Assembly (NCBI GenBank): GCA_963281255.1
Contig: OY725490.1
Span: forward strand, 6,510,001 to 6,574,000
Direction: 5' to 3'
From: Aphrocallistes beatrix
Taxonomy: Eukaryota; Porifera; Hexactinellida; Sceptrulophora; Aphrocallistidae
DNA: 64,000 nucleotides
Notes under the pieces: model-generated
The model's database searches: none
Seen by the model: the letters and a program-made list of their open reading frames with translations, nothing else
Told to the model about the DNA's origin: nothing
Shown here: in pieces, positions 1 to 12,175 of the stretch
Position numbering within the stretch: the first letter of the stretch is position 1
Layout: the number at the start of each line of letters is the position of its first letter
Position numbers and translations under genes: made by a program

Positions 1-2
1 TC

Positions 3-377
3 ATTTGGGACTTAAGGTATCCTTCAGATGTGTTTGCACGTCTATCCAGGCTGTCTCCTACTAGCCAGAGAATATACTTTGATGTGGATCCTGTCACGAA
101 TCTTCTCGCTTCAGGGAATCAAGATGGGACTATCAGCTTATGGGACGAAATCACTTGGAAATCACCTGGTGCGGAAGAGAACTTAATAAAGGCCGATTGG
201 AATTTTTTAGCTCATCAAGATTCAGTAAACGGAGTTTGCATCCATCCTAAGCTAGGATTGTTAGGAAGTGTTTCTGGAGAGAAAAAGTTTTTTCTGGACT
301 TCAGCCTGGAAAATGAAGAAGAAGATATCAAAATTGTAACAGATAATTGTATAAAGGTATGGGAATTTTATAAGTAA
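3..377 (+). CDS. WRAP53: WRAP53/TCAB1-like WD40 protein, C-terminal end (partial)
   Basis: The frame is open from the left window edge, so the 5' part of the gene lies outside. The translation begins IWDLRYPSD, continues through SQRIYFDVDP and LLASGNQDGTISLWD, and ends IKVWEFYK. This matches the last WD40 blades of WRAP53 (telomerase Cajal body protein 1), which has the same QRIYFDLDP and SGxxxGxVSVWD landmarks followed by a NGVxxHPxLxLLxxxSG segment. WRAP53 binds the CAB box of scaRNAs and telomerase RNA and directs them to Cajal bodies. The in-frame GTG at 30 is not a start, because homology continues upstream of it. The acidic stretch before the last strand is also present in vertebrate orthologues. 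Identification is by remembered family similarity. Confidence 0.85.
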   Translation: MWDLRYPSDVFARLSRLSPTSQRIYFDVDPVTNLLASGNQDGTISLWDEITWKSPGAEENLIKADWNFLAHQDSVNGVCIHPKLGLLGSVSGEKKFFLDFSLENEEEDIKIVTDNCIKVWEFYK

Positions 378-3192
378 TGATTTTAGTTTCGAAAGACTTG
401 AACTAAAAGATTCAATATTTTTAGTTTTAATTTACAAGTAGAAAGACTTAGAAAGACAAGAATTGAAAAATGCAATTCAGTACAAGAATATTTATCAGAG
501 AAATTAAAATTCCTGAAAATTTGCTCTTAAAGTCATGCTTATTCTATCGTCTGCACCTGGATGCATGATCTTATTCATAAGATTTCGTACTACATTTTAA
601 GTAGCAATAGAACATATATTTAACTACATCAATACATGGATTAAACCTTATGATGTATGGAGATGGAATCCTGATCACATTCCTCTACTCGAATCACTAA
701 TTAGCTCACAACTGATAGAACTCACAAAAAGTGCACAGTTTTTTTTCCATATTCAATTTGCAGATGTTTTTTAATCAAGTAGTATTGAAACGTTAAAATT
801 TAAATTATACCCTATACGTAAAGAGATAAACGTATTTAACAATTGACACTATGTGGTTAAGACTAGTCTAGTAAATATAATGTTGAGACATCAAATATTA
901 ATTACTCTACATTGAAACGACAGTAGAAACAAAGTTTGTTCAGGTACGCATGACGATTAGGTGGTAAATTCATTTTCAAGTCCTTAAATATAATTTTTAT
1001 GATTTATATTTTGATTGACATCCTGAAACGGTCACAGTTTGTTTCAGTTTACAAGACAAATTTTAGATTAGACCTTTTTGGACCTTTCATCCTCTCCCAA
1101 AAATGCAGATTCAACCCTATTGTTCTAGTACGTATTTCCGTACATTTTTGTGCGGCCATAAAAAATGCACTGCCTGATGAAAATATTTTAAAATACAATA
1201 TTCATCATAAATATCTAAACTGTCCAATTCGCGCTTGGAGACAGCCAATCAAACTATAAAATATGATATACTTGTAACATCAAATTCGTATTCTACATTA
1301 TTGAATGGTTCATTTCAAATTTCCTACGGAATTCTTTCCAAAGGTTAATAATTATCCTCCTATGCGCGTGTGCCAATTACAGTCAACTCCGCTTAATTGG
1401 GACAGGTCTCCAGGAACTGAATAGTTCCCTTACATATAAGCTAATAGTAAATTTCATCGGTTAATTGGGAACTCCGCTTAATCGGGACAAAATATCCGGG
1501 ACCAAAGTGTCCCAATTAAGCGGAGTCACCTGTATAATGATCGTGTATAATGGTCGTGACTGGTGACAAATGTCTCAAGGTAGATGAACCCAGATTCAGT
1601 AACCAGTTTCTTTACTGAGTAATTTGAAATGTATAGAATATGTATGGATTTGATATCAGAAGCAGTAGAACATGTGATATATCACTAGTTTTAAGTTTTA
1701 ACTGCGCTGGGTTATATCTGAAATCGAATTCCAAAGGGAATCAAATGCTACTAGGATCCTTCATTTCGCTATAACTCGCGTTAACTCATCCCTGTTAATT
1801 CAATAAACAAATCTTCAAATTAGTTAGATCACGAATATAATTTCTTCTTGCCTATATATGTATTAAATCTGGGCAGTTCTTTTTTGAGTCTTCACAAATA
1901 ACGTCTAAATGACCAATACTATGGGTTACGTTTAATTTTCAGATCTCGGCGTGTACCATGGGTTCACCACACACCTACTCGAGATGACAGCATTCAACTA
2001 GAATAAACTCTGTAATACATACAAAGCAAACGCGTGCTCCATGCTTACACTAATGTGTGTGTGTGAGTAGGTGCTAGTTTTTACTCATAGGAATATCAAG
2101 TTAAATTTACGTCAATCGTGTTTTCTAAAATCGCCCTATATCTGCCAGGCCAATCCCTCTTGAACTTAACGACAATGCGTGGGGACTTTATTCTATCAAA
2201 GTTATATTTCAAAGGAAAAGTTAGAACATACACAAAACCTAATTGACTATCAAGATATAACAGTTAGATAATGTAATTGCTTTGATTCATACTGGTTCAT
2301 ATTTTTTCTAATTAGTTTATAAATATACATGTATTATGTAATATCCATCGCGGACAGTTTCTGATATCAGCATTCTGATTTTGATCTAGAATTAGTGAAA
2401 ATTGCATGAATTGAAGTGTTGTTGTATTTTAGAGATCAAAATTGTGGAATTTTATTCTATTTTGGGTGAAAAACTTACTCTACTGTAATTTAAATTTTCG
2501 TTCAAAAAGAAAACCACATTCATCATCTTCAATTCATCACTCTCGATCTAATAGTTCTGGTTGCAAGTACTTATTCCGATATTTTCCAAAGAATAGGATT
2601 CCTGAGAAAGCCTCAAGGCAAATCATTCTTATCGGTTTCCGGCCAATCTATTGTACTTGTAACCCACGGTTTTCGCGCAATGATGCTAACACTCGTTCAT
2701 TCCGAAAAATGTCTACCTTCAAGTAGAGCATAGTTGTTAGATATGTTTCATTGATTCAATTCGAATATTTTATGATTTAATGACGGAGAAATTTTTCTTT
2801 ACAGCTCAAACTTCAGTGCAATTCCTATGAAGAGACACCCTATTTAGAATTGTTGAATTATCACTTTTTCAAAATTGACTTTAAATAATACTGAAGATGT
2901 TTGCAATAATTAACGTATTTGTTTATATCTTATCCTTATTATGAAACTAGATCCGTTGTTTTTGGTAATATCCTAATTCAATAACTTTTTTCTTTTTTTA
3001 TGTTTAGCATAGTGAGTAGCATTGTTTGTAGATTGGTTAAATCTAGAAAATAGCTTCCCACGTATGATAAACAAAAGAATTGCATTACTCAAGTACTATG
3101 TCCTAACCTTTAATCTATCCTGAATGAATCAAGTTTAAACCTTTTGGATAATCAAAATAAAAATTAATCAATTAGATTTATAGACTCCAACA
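378..3192. other. AT-rich intergenic region
   Basis: No supported gene was found. Short open frames at 999-1259 and 2442-2726 have neither family resemblance nor coding-like composition. The only structured element seen is the pogo-like MITE at 1380-1532. Confidence 0.6.
1380..1532 (+). mobile_element. Pogo/Tigger-like MITE, copy 1
   Basis: This is a short non-coding element with inverted ends. The left end reads CAGTCAACTCCGCTTAAT and the right end is the complement of CAGGTGACTCCGCTTAAT. A TA dinucleotide flanks both sides (1378-1379 and 1533-1534). TA target duplication with CAGT-type ends is typical of the Tc1/mariner-pogo superfamily. An internal GGGACA/GTCCC motif recurs inverted. A second copy lies at 31532-31673 in the opposite orientation. 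There is no transposase, so mobility would depend on an element elsewhere. Confidence 0.75.
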
Positions 3193-3972
3193 CTACAAGT
3201 CGCTTGGTGTGTTGTAGTAGTGTTTAGTTGTGAGGAGAGGATTGGCTCCACGGGATAACAGCAACTCCTCGATCTCACTCTCTTGCCAGTAACTAGCTAC
3301 ATGGAGAGGTGTCCAGCCGTCACTGTCTCTTGTGTTCACACTCACCACACCCTCTTCACAGATGTACTTCACCAGACGTGAGTAACCGTAGGCTGCAGCC
3401 AGATGGAGGATGCTGGCATCTTCACTGATGCCGAGCATCTCTTCCCACTCGGACACGTTCTGTTTGTGTGTGAGTGCTTGTTTGAGAGCTGTGAGGAGAG
3501 ATTCTTCTTCATCTTCTGTCTCTCCCTCCCCCTCCCCCTCTCCCTCTCTCAATGCTGCTTCTGCCTCTTCCTCTCTCCTCCTTTTCTCCTCTGCTGCGTG
3601 CAGAAGAGAGTGTATCTCTTCCTCTTCAGCCACGTCACTGGCTGTTTCCTGATCGTTGTTGAGTAGACAGGGATCAGCGCCTTCTGCCAGCAGTCGGACA
3701 GCTAGTTGGTGGTTGTTAGTGGCTGCTGCGATGTGAAGTGGTGTCCATCCCTCGATGTCCTGTAGTGAAGGATCGGCATCATGTTCTAGCAGACACTCCA
3801 CCATATCCAGGTCTTCTTCTAGACATGCGTGGTGAATGGGGGCAATGCCGTGAGGAGATGTTTTGTTGATTTCGTTTCTGTGTAATGTAGTGAGAAATGA
3901 ACTCAGATCTCTTCGAGTCTCATTTCTTATTATGTCGAATATTACTTCAATTGAGTCAAATTTGATAGACAT
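3193..3972 (-). CDS. MYPT-like ankyrin repeat protein, copy 1
   Basis: A 259-residue single-exon protein. It has two ankyrin repeats (about 42-105), a charged helical and acidic linker (about 112-170, KRRREEEAEAA then a Gly-Glu run), and two more ankyrin repeats (about 186-250). This order, with the linker between repeats and wording such as ALHxACxxxxxDMV, GWTPLHxAA, DxAEEE and DGWTPLHxAxxW, matches the ankyrin domain of the myosin phosphatase targeting subunits (PPP1R12/MYPT). The start MSIKFD sits where MYPT has its PP1-docking KVKFDD, but the basic residue is missing. The C-terminal leucine zipper and kinase sites of MYPT are absent. Binding to PP1 is therefore only a hypothesis. It is nearly identical to the copy at 23413-24186, including the N-terminus. 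A TATAAATA box begins 57 bp before the ATG. Confidence 0.85.
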   Translation of the reverse strand: MSIKFDSIEVIFDIIRNETRRDLSSFLTTLHRNEINKTSPHGIAPIHHACLEEDLDMVECLLEHDADPSLQDIEGWTPLHIAAATNNHQLAVRLLAEGADPCLLNNDQETASDVAEEEEIHSLLHAAEEKRRREEEAEAALREGEGEGEGETEDEEESLLTALKQALTHKQNVSEWEEMLGISEDASILHLAAAYGYSRLVKYICEEGVVSVNTRDSDGWTPLHVASYWQESEIEELLLSRGANPLLTTKHYYNTPSDL

Positions 3973-4021
3973 TTAGTTGTTTGATTTGAAATATGTTTAT
4001 TGATATCAAAGAAATCAGATA

Positions 4022-4029
4022 TATTTATA
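4022..4029 (-). promoter_or_regulatory. TATA box of ankyrin copy 1
   Basis: Exact TATAAATA on the minus strand, its first T 57 bp before the ATG at 3972. All four ankyrin copies and both transporter genes have the same octamer at a comparable distance, although the rest of their 5' flanks differ. Confidence 0.6.
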
Positions 4030-4520
4030 CTATCTCGTTCCTAAACATGTGTCCATGTCATACAGTATTATATGATTCCATTGATGTTCTCAATTACCCA
4101 ATGACTGTTTTTTCAACAACTTCGTAATGATCAAAAACATTATTAACCTCATGCTAAACAATTATTATTTTGCTAGCAATCACTTCCAAAACAACTTTGA
4201 ACTTTAACCTTATAATTTTCAAAATATCAAATTTAAGGTAGCACAATTCTGGGTAATAATAATCATAAGAACTTCGTTTTACTTGCTGGAGAAGCTCAAT
4301 TAATTTTTTTATCAAATCAAGGCTGTTATTGCGTTACCTATCAACTTACTATGAGATAGGGAATCCCGAAATCTCCAGCTGGCATGGAATGATAAGGTTG
4401 CATTCAGAATAGATTGTTTACAATAAAATTACTAAGTTTCGTCGTGGAAATTACTATAGAATAGAAGCCAGAAATGAGGCCATCTTTTCGGTAATTTATG
4501 CACCAATATTTTTTTGAAGT

Positions 4521-4574
4521 TGAAAAGAATTTTTCCTTCATTTGAAAAGAATTTTTCCTTCATTTGAAAAAGAA
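4521..4574. repeat. Tandem 22-bp repeat, about 2.4 copies
   Basis: The unit TGAAAAGAATTTTTCCTTCA plus TT occurs twice in perfect tandem, followed by a partial third copy. The unit contains a short inverted motif (GAAAA / TTTTC). Confidence 0.8.
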
Positions 4575-6320
4575 TAAAGCAAGAAATGTAAGTAACTCGA
4601 TTTCGCCTAAAATTTTACCGTCGTTAAAAATTAAAATGTATTTATTCATAATGGTCATTTTAGCTTTCACGTCAATATACTTGTAAATGCTAACAGTATT
4701 TCATTACATATATACATACGTACTGAGAATATTAATTATAAAACAAGGAAATTCTTGAAATCACGAATTCAAATGTTAATAAGCCACTACCCGCATGTGA
4801 ATATATACAAACAGATGAATAAAATGACGATGATTACAAGTATGCAGAGTGGGATGTACTATATGCATGCACATCTCAACATTTCATCTGGTAAATTTAA
4901 ATAATGCTGAATATCCAAATCTTGAAATTAAAATATCTCTACGTGTAGTGTAGGTAGTAGTTTCCTTCTTCAATACTTGCTAGCTGTTAGTTTTTATTTA
5001 CCAGGTATAGATACTTTTATTTATTCTATAAATATTAGTGTAAGGCTTACACTAAGCTATTTGATTTGAAATTTCTATATACTATTATAAAAGTACTTTT
5101 TCAAATTTGGATGTTCGAATAATACAACTTTCCATAGAAAGGTGTATCGAATTCGCTGAGATGGTAATACATTTCTCTGAATTGTGTGATGTCAATAAAA
5201 AATGACTGAAAATAAAATAGTGTAGCTCAGATACAACCAATTCCAGCTCAGATACGACCAATTCAAGCCAATGATTCATATCTACAAGTATTACATGTTA
5301 CGTCGGTAATAAATGATTAGAAATATTACTATGTATAGGATTCGGGAATAAAGATGTTCAGCCTGTGTTATGGTTTAAAATACAATGAACCAATGCGAAC
5401 ATTTGATTGTACAATTTGTACTCGGTATTCAAAATTCTTTAAGACTAGATATCAGCTTAGAACTAGTGAACTCTGTTGAACCAACTCATGTTATGATTTC
5501 AGAAAGTTCAAAAGAATAGAGAGTCTACGACATCATCTAATTGTGTTCAATTCTGTTCAGTTGTGTACAAGATATATTCTAAGGAAAATCCTCTGTTCTC
5601 TACTATATTGGGTGAGTCATATTAGGAAATTCTTAAAAACATAATACAAACAAGGTATACATACTACTACTACTACTATATGCATGTGATTCTACTTACA
5701 TTAATGATGCTCGACACGAAATCTAGCTTACTCTCTTTGACCTTGATGTTAAACTTTGTTGGGCAAGAAGCATTGAGATATAATCATTTAAAGATGAAAG
5801 CTTTAGCTATACAGAATTCTAAAGATAATAAAAATAGACGGGAGGCGTTTCATATTACCTGAAGATGATAAAGATTTGTGTTCAACAGAGCTTTTGCGTT
5901 GGAAAATGTTTCAGTATGAATGCATCCAAATGTGGATGATGAAATTAAACTAAAATAGCATCGTCAATAATAAGATTGAGTGTAAAGTCGAATGATTAAC
6001 ATCATGGAAACATCCGCTCGATCTGCTAAAAATAATTATTCAATCATATGTCAACTAAAATAATCTTAAAATAGAATTACTAATCTTTGTCGTTTAATAT
6101 TTTCACTTTGTTTGTTTAGATGGCAAATTTTGTTGAAGCGAGAAAACTAATTGCCATTAGATAAGGTTAATTTCCTGATTGCAATCGAAACACATTCAAA
6201 CCCAAAATTAATTCTTGAAAAGTTGATTAATCGAAACGAATTTGACTCAATTATAACATCGAAAATGCTTCTTAAAATAACATTAGCGAAATATCTAAAA
6301 CCGACAGTATAATCAACCGT

Positions 6321-6418
6321 CAGGTGCTATCGCTCTGTTAGCTACGATTGCTAAGGAGCTGTTACATCACGAAGAGGCTGTGCAGACACAATAATGTAGA
6401 TAGCACAGAGCGAGCACT
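6321..6418. repeat. Imperfect inverted repeat
   Basis: CAGGTGCTATCGCTCTGTTA at 6321-6340 pairs imperfectly with the complement of AGATAGCACAGAGCGAGCACTG at about 6397-6418. The spacer can be read as a short peptide, but no gene is supported. It could be a decayed MITE. Confidence 0.4.
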
Positions 6419-8265
6419 GTGGAAATTAAAATTGATATCTCAATATACAAGTAGCTGATGTGTCGAACTGCATCAAATTAATCAACGGCTGCATTTGGTG
6501 GAAAATATTTCTAAATCCTTTGATTTTTTCTCTCCCTCACCTTGGGCATCAGAGGAATCGTAAAATTGCAAGAAAAGCACTTGAGTATCAGACGTATTAA
6601 GACAAGACCGAACTAGAGAGAGAATTGCATTGTGACATTTATAGTGATTCGAAAGCGGCAAATGTTTCAGTGAATTGATAATAAGATTAATTGGGTAACT
6701 TGGCAGCCTGATTATGACTAGAAAGACGGAGTGGAGGCGTGTAATTTTGCAGATTTAATTTCACACGATAATATAATAATGGCATGGAGATGGAAATAAA
6801 TGAAAAGCAGCTAAAAAAGAGAGAAAATAGTGGTCTAATCAAAAGAAGGGGGAAGGAATAATTATCCGGCTAAATTGTCCCAGGTACGTAGAATGCATGG
6901 AGGCGTTACTCGCCTTCTGTAATCAATATGTGTAGCTATTAGCACATTGTGATATGTTGATTGAACATCAGGCTCCCGCATATTTTATGGGTCATATATA
7001 ACTCGTAGTCAAAACATTGTGTGTGGATTTTAATTGAGAAATATCCGGTGTGACAAAGTCAAGCTGAATCAATAGCAGTATTTTGAACTAAATCTTAAAC
7101 TTTAATTAGAGTTCTGATCTCGATACATTTATGTAATTTTAATAATTTATCGAAAAGTTATTGCCAATTTGGGAAAGATTAAATATCTTCGTGACGTATA
7201 TAATGATGATTCAGGTGTGAATATTCATTTCTTCGGACTTTATAACCCCAAGAGGTAAAGGGATATGAATAAAATCCTGTCAATTTATCTCCATATTAGG
7301 CGGCTTCTACACGGTTTCAAGCACACAGATATACTCCTACTACGTATGTGCTTTAAGATGGAAATGAAATGAATTTCTATGAAAAAAGTGTTTGATTTAA
7401 ATTCAAATTAGAATTATACAGTGCTGATGTTTGATCAGACTAAATGATAATTTTAATTTCAATTGAAATTGTGTAAATTGAATGCGAGGTCGGCTTCTCG
7501 TTCTGATTGATGCATTTGTTTGCTTTGATCCATTTCAATGTCTTTATAGTGTAGAACCAGAGAGAAACCTTGAAGAATATTTGTACTTCTATCTTATTTT
7601 AACAAATTGGAAAAGTGATCAGTGGACAGGAATGGATCAGATGTCGTTTGTTCTAATTCCATTAATGGTTGGATATGTGTAAATCAGTCAATATTTGACT
7701 CTGGTCTACTGATTTCATGCTCTATAGATAGTTACTTCAAATGTTGCGGAGTTTGCAAAACAACGTAAAGTAGAACCTTTCTTGTTTGTACTCCTAAATC
7801 AAAGATTTCTCTCTCTCCTTTTTACGGCGAATGCAACGGGAGTCCAGGAGTCTAGCATCCGGAAAGTTATGAAGGTTTTTATCCAGGCTACAAGGCCCGT
7901 AAACGAGAGAGGCTCTAATATTCATTTATTTTTTAACAATTTTATGAAAGAGAAACTTCTAAATGATATGAATGGAATCAACAGATCACAGTTTTATTTA
8001 CTTTCAGGTAATATTCGTAAGCGCACTTTGGTGGCGAGAGCCGCGAAGTAATATATTTTATGTCCTGATTTTTCTTTCAACTGTTGCCTTTTTTGTCTTA
8101 TCAGATTTAATAAGAAAAGTGTAATATACCTCGAAAACTGACACTTTATCAATCTGACTTAGCCTGCTGTTTTAGTTAAATGTAATCGTATTTCATATCC
8201 TTGTCAAGTCAAGAACTTAGCTGCAACATTTGGCATCTAATGGACTAGGGCAAGAGTGGATTTAG

Positions 8266-8273
8266 TATAAATA
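8266..8273 (+). promoter_or_regulatory. TATA box of ankyrin copy 2
   Basis: Exact TATAAATA, its first T 82 bp before the ATG at 8348. Confidence 0.6.
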
Positions 8274-8347
8274 GAGTCAGACTTGCTATCAACTAATTCT
8301 GAACACTAATACAAACTACATTTGAATCAAATTTTATACAATTAAAA

Positions 8348-9121
8348 ATGTCAATCTCATTCAACAAAACCGAAATAATAATCGACTCCATTAAAAAGCA
8401 CGACATGGAGGATTTGAAATTAATTATCCAAAAAATACAAAGAAACGAAATCAACAAAACATCTCCTCACGGCCTTGCCCCCATTCACCACGCATGTCTA
8501 GAAGAAGACCTGGACATGGTGGAATGTCTGCTAGAACATGATGCCGATCCTTCACTACAGGACATCGAGGGATGGACACCACTTCACATCGCAGCAGCCA
8601 CTAACAACCACCAACTAGCTGTCCGACTGCTGGCAGAAGGCGCTGATCCCTGTCTACTCAACAACGATCAGGAAACAGCCAGTGACGTGGCTGAAGAGGA
8701 AGAGATACACTCTCTTCTGCATGCAGCAGAGGAGAAAAGGAGGAGAGAGGAAGAGGCAGAAGCAGCACTGAGAGAGGGAGAGGGGGAGGGAGAAACAGAA
8801 GATGAAGAAGAATCTCTCCTCACAGCTCTCAAACAAGCACTCACACACAAACAGAACGTGTCCGAGTGGGAAGAGATGCTCGGCATCAGTGAAGATGCCA
8901 GCATCCTCCATCTGGCTGCAGCCTACGGTTACTCACGTCTGGTGAAGTACATCTGTGAAGAGGGTGTGGTGAGTGTGAACACTAGAGACAGTGACGGCTG
9001 GACACCTCTCCATGTAGCTAGTTACTGGCAAGAGAGTGAGATCGAGGAGTTGCTGTTATCCCGTGGAGCCAATCCTCTCCTCACAACTAAGCACTACTAC
9101 AACACACCAAGCGACTTGTAA
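8348..9121 (+). CDS. MYPT-like ankyrin repeat protein, copy 2
   Basis: 257 residues with the same four-repeat, split-linker architecture as the other copies. The first ~32 residues (MSISFNKTEIIIDSI...) differ strongly from copies 1 and 3, with only a helical pattern shared. From 8441 (AGAAACGAAATCAACAAAAC) to the stop codon the DNA is nearly identical to them. The sharp boundary points to gene conversion or recombination of the ankyrin block onto a different head. The Gly-Glu run is one GE unit shorter than in copies 1 and 4. The N-terminal SISF keeps the hydrophobic-x-aromatic spacing of a PP1 RVxF site but lacks the basic residue. Function is unknown; at most it is related to PP1 targeting. 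Confidence 0.85.
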   Translation: MSISFNKTEIIIDSIKKHDMEDLKLIIQKIQRNEINKTSPHGLAPIHHACLEEDLDMVECLLEHDADPSLQDIEGWTPLHIAAATNNHQLAVRLLAEGADPCLLNNDQETASDVAEEEEIHSLLHAAEEKRRREEEAEAALREGEGEGETEDEEESLLTALKQALTHKQNVSEWEEMLGISEDASILHLAAAYGYSRLVKYICEEGVVSVNTRDSDGWTPLHVASYWQESEIEELLLSRGANPLLTTKHYYNTPSDL

Positions 9122-12100
9122 CGAACTTCCAAAATCAAATATCGATGGCTTTCAATCTTCACTCGAATTGCAGATTTTAATAATTTTTTCATGAGTTTTA
9201 ACTATTATATCTATCTGTACCGTTTTATTGAGAATTAAAAATTTTTTCATATACTCTTACAACAATCACGCGAGTATTAAGGGGGAATTATAATTAGATA
9301 ATGAAGTCAGTTTTACATATCACATAACAGTAACTGGAAGCTCGATCAATGCAATCAAACCTAATAACCAAAATAACACATAAGTATTATTGCACAAGTG
9401 GCAGCGATGTAAACAACATTTTGATCTCTTCCTAATTCCATCACATTTTGAGTTTGAGCTAATCAATCTTTAGAATGATGATATTATTCATCTCAATCTT
9501 TTTTCTTGGATTTCATTTCTTAAAAAAAGAAAATGGAAGCCATCACATATGTAACAGATGTGATCACTTCTACAGAGTGTTAGATCATACATCACTCACT
9601 CTTCAAAATTAAGTACCAAAACTCTAAATTTAGAATTGCTCTTACTGAGTTGGAGTTTCACATGATCGGAAATTCATGCATTGGAGAACACTTTTAAGTG
9701 TGAATTATTTTATTCTCTCATTCCAATTTGGAATGCAAGAACTCAATTCCTTAACATGTGAATGCGTTGAGTGACTTTCCCCTGAACGAGAAGCTTGATG
9801 ATATCATAATAAATGATATGATTAGTTGCCCTCTGTTAAGTTTCATTACTCAATATCGCGGTCATTTATTTCACTTACGTATCATCTACGAATAAGGAAG
9901 GATCAAGTAATTGCGAATTGTTCCGTTCTCAGATATTATTCCACTAGCAGCGATATGTGATCATAATTAATTCAAAATGTTCCCCAATTATGAAATTCAT
10001 GCATACGTACGTACATACAATACCACCATTATCCACTGGCTCAATAAACAAACACGGACAGTTCGCTTACAGGTTTTGTACTATTTGCACATCTACAATC
10101 TACATGGGACAGTTGCAGTGTTATTAGCAATGAAATTGAATAAATGCAAATACAGTACAAATTCATTAGCCCAAACAACCACCTGAAATGACACAAAAAG
10201 TGTTTACTAGTGAAGTATACGTATTAATATGACAGAAGTAAACAACAAATTCAAATCTCATCAAGAAAAAGATGAGAACATACGCTTAATGCAGAATACT
10301 CTCAGTTTGTTATCTTTCCTTGATAATCCAGTCAGTGAGGGACCATATATCAAAAGGTTTTGTTTACATCAACATATTGTTAAAACGTAGTTTTTCTGCT
10401 TTATAAAATATTATACTTAACAGTATGCTGAGGTAGTAGTTTCTAGAACCAGAACAAAAGTCAAATTAAAACAACAATGTCCAATGAAAAATTGATTAAT
10501 AAAGTTCCTTGACAATTTCAAAAGGTAATTTCATACAGTTGTTGGAATCATATGGCGATATTTGAAGAGTAGTGAAAACATCTAATTTTGATATCATTCT
10601 GTACGGTCTTTGAACTGGAGCTCCCGAAGTTCATCAATTAGTGATGGCTTCCCTTGGAGATGACCCAGAACTCACTTGACCTAGTAGAATGGCCGCTGAA
10701 TATCAATGGAGATTAAACGCATATATTCCCAAACATTATATTCCAAATTTAACTGTGTGCGCAATCAACTCCAGTTCGAAATAATGAAGCATTATATTCG
10801 ACCTAGCTGCCATTAACATGAACGCTAATTCAGTTAGAAATCAAGCAATCATATATTTTTGAGAAACAAACAACTCACAGTATTATTTTGGCCTCATTCT
10901 AATGATATAGTCTATACTAACAAATCTCCAAACAAGGACAAATTTATTACTCTCAGTTATTACTCATAAATTGGTGGTTAATTTGATTGAATTAGAAGAT
11001 TGATTTATCAAATCCCTCGACTAAACAAACAATGCCAAATATCTAAATTCAATTGAACCTGTTATGACTGGGGAATATGTGACGTGAATCGATACAACAT
11101 TTAAAAGTTTACAGAGCACTTTTCAAGAATAAATTAAATTATTCATCAGTCTTAATTCAACACGAAATGTTATGACATTTCACATGTACAAATTAATGGA
11201 GGAAGAGATGCACTACGTATTACGACACAATCTTGTATCTTATCTGTGAAACTAATATGGGATTGATTATTGAAACATCTAACCCAAGTATGTGGGTGAA
11301 TTTAGTAACATGTAGCTATTAAGATATTTAATCACCGTTCCAATAAAACCTCGAAGTAGAACAATTTACTAAGCACTTAACATTCCATTCACATTTTGAA
11401 AATTGTTGAAATAATTACTATGAACTATATTGAATGTACAAAATTAACAACAGTAATTACGACTAGGCTACCTCAAAATTCTTGTTTGACCTCTGAAAGT
11501 TCAGACTTATTCTTCTTTGTGAATGTATAAATAAGGTATAATGAATGGCACCATCCCACAATTAGATGTTTGGACTACAACGTCAACCCACATACTGCAT
11601 CATAGTGATTCTTGGGGTGTTAAACCATATTTTCATATTCATAATTGCTAAAAACATTCAAAATATTCAACACTGACTAAAGATAGGAAGCAAGAGAAAT
11701 GATATGATAAATTTGGATTTGAGAGCAGAAAAGTTTATGTTACAATGCTATGCACAATAAACTTATTATTATATGGAATTATTCATGGAAACAGATGTGA
11801 TGGATAAATATGTAGTGCAGTTTGGTTAGGAATAAGTAGAATACCATATCTATGTAATAAATCACAAAAACGTAATAGATCTCGATATCACATGGTATCC
11901 AATTTAAAATGTAAATCAAATCCTTCAGGTTAATTAAGGATAATTATAAAGTTATTTGTAAATTTGAACTTGATCAAGTGGTAAAGGAACTATTCAGAAA
12001 AATATTTTTCACAACTAGATAGCTTTATTTTCAAATATTAACAAATTCATAGAAAGGTATTGGAATACAAAATAGTTTGAATTGAGTAAAATCAGACTCA

Positions 12101-12175
12101 CAACTTTGGGGAGGTAGAAATTAATCAGAGCTTACAACTAAATTAAATACTCAAACACACAACAATGTCCTACAA
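9122..12175. other. AT-rich intergenic region
   Basis: No supported gene, RNA or mobile element was found. The frame at 9977-10186 is short and unrecognisable. Confidence 0.55.

Larger units (their letters stand above)
3973..8347. other. AT-rich intergenic region
   Basis: No confident gene was found. It contains the TATA boxes of the flanking ankyrin genes, a 22-bp tandem repeat (4521-4574), a CTA microsatellite near 5663-5680, and an imperfect inverted repeat (6321-6418). Short frames at 5680-5862, 7482-7682 and 7782-8051 are not recognisable and are probably chance. Confidence 0.55.

Noticed and set aside
999-1259. 86-codon open frame
   Set aside because: No family resemblance and composition like the surrounding AT-rich DNA.
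2442-2726. 94-codon open frame rich in Ser/Arg
   Set aside because: No recognisable domain, promoter or neighbour support.
3403-3666. Long Ser- and Phe-rich open frames opposite the ankyrin genes (also near 8654-8911, 23680-23976, 26502-26804)
   Set aside because: They are antisense shadows of the conserved ankyrin blocks, recurring only because the sense gene is conserved.
7782-8051. 89-codon open frame upstream of ankyrin copy 2
   Set aside because: It lacks an ATG at its start and resembles nothing known to me.
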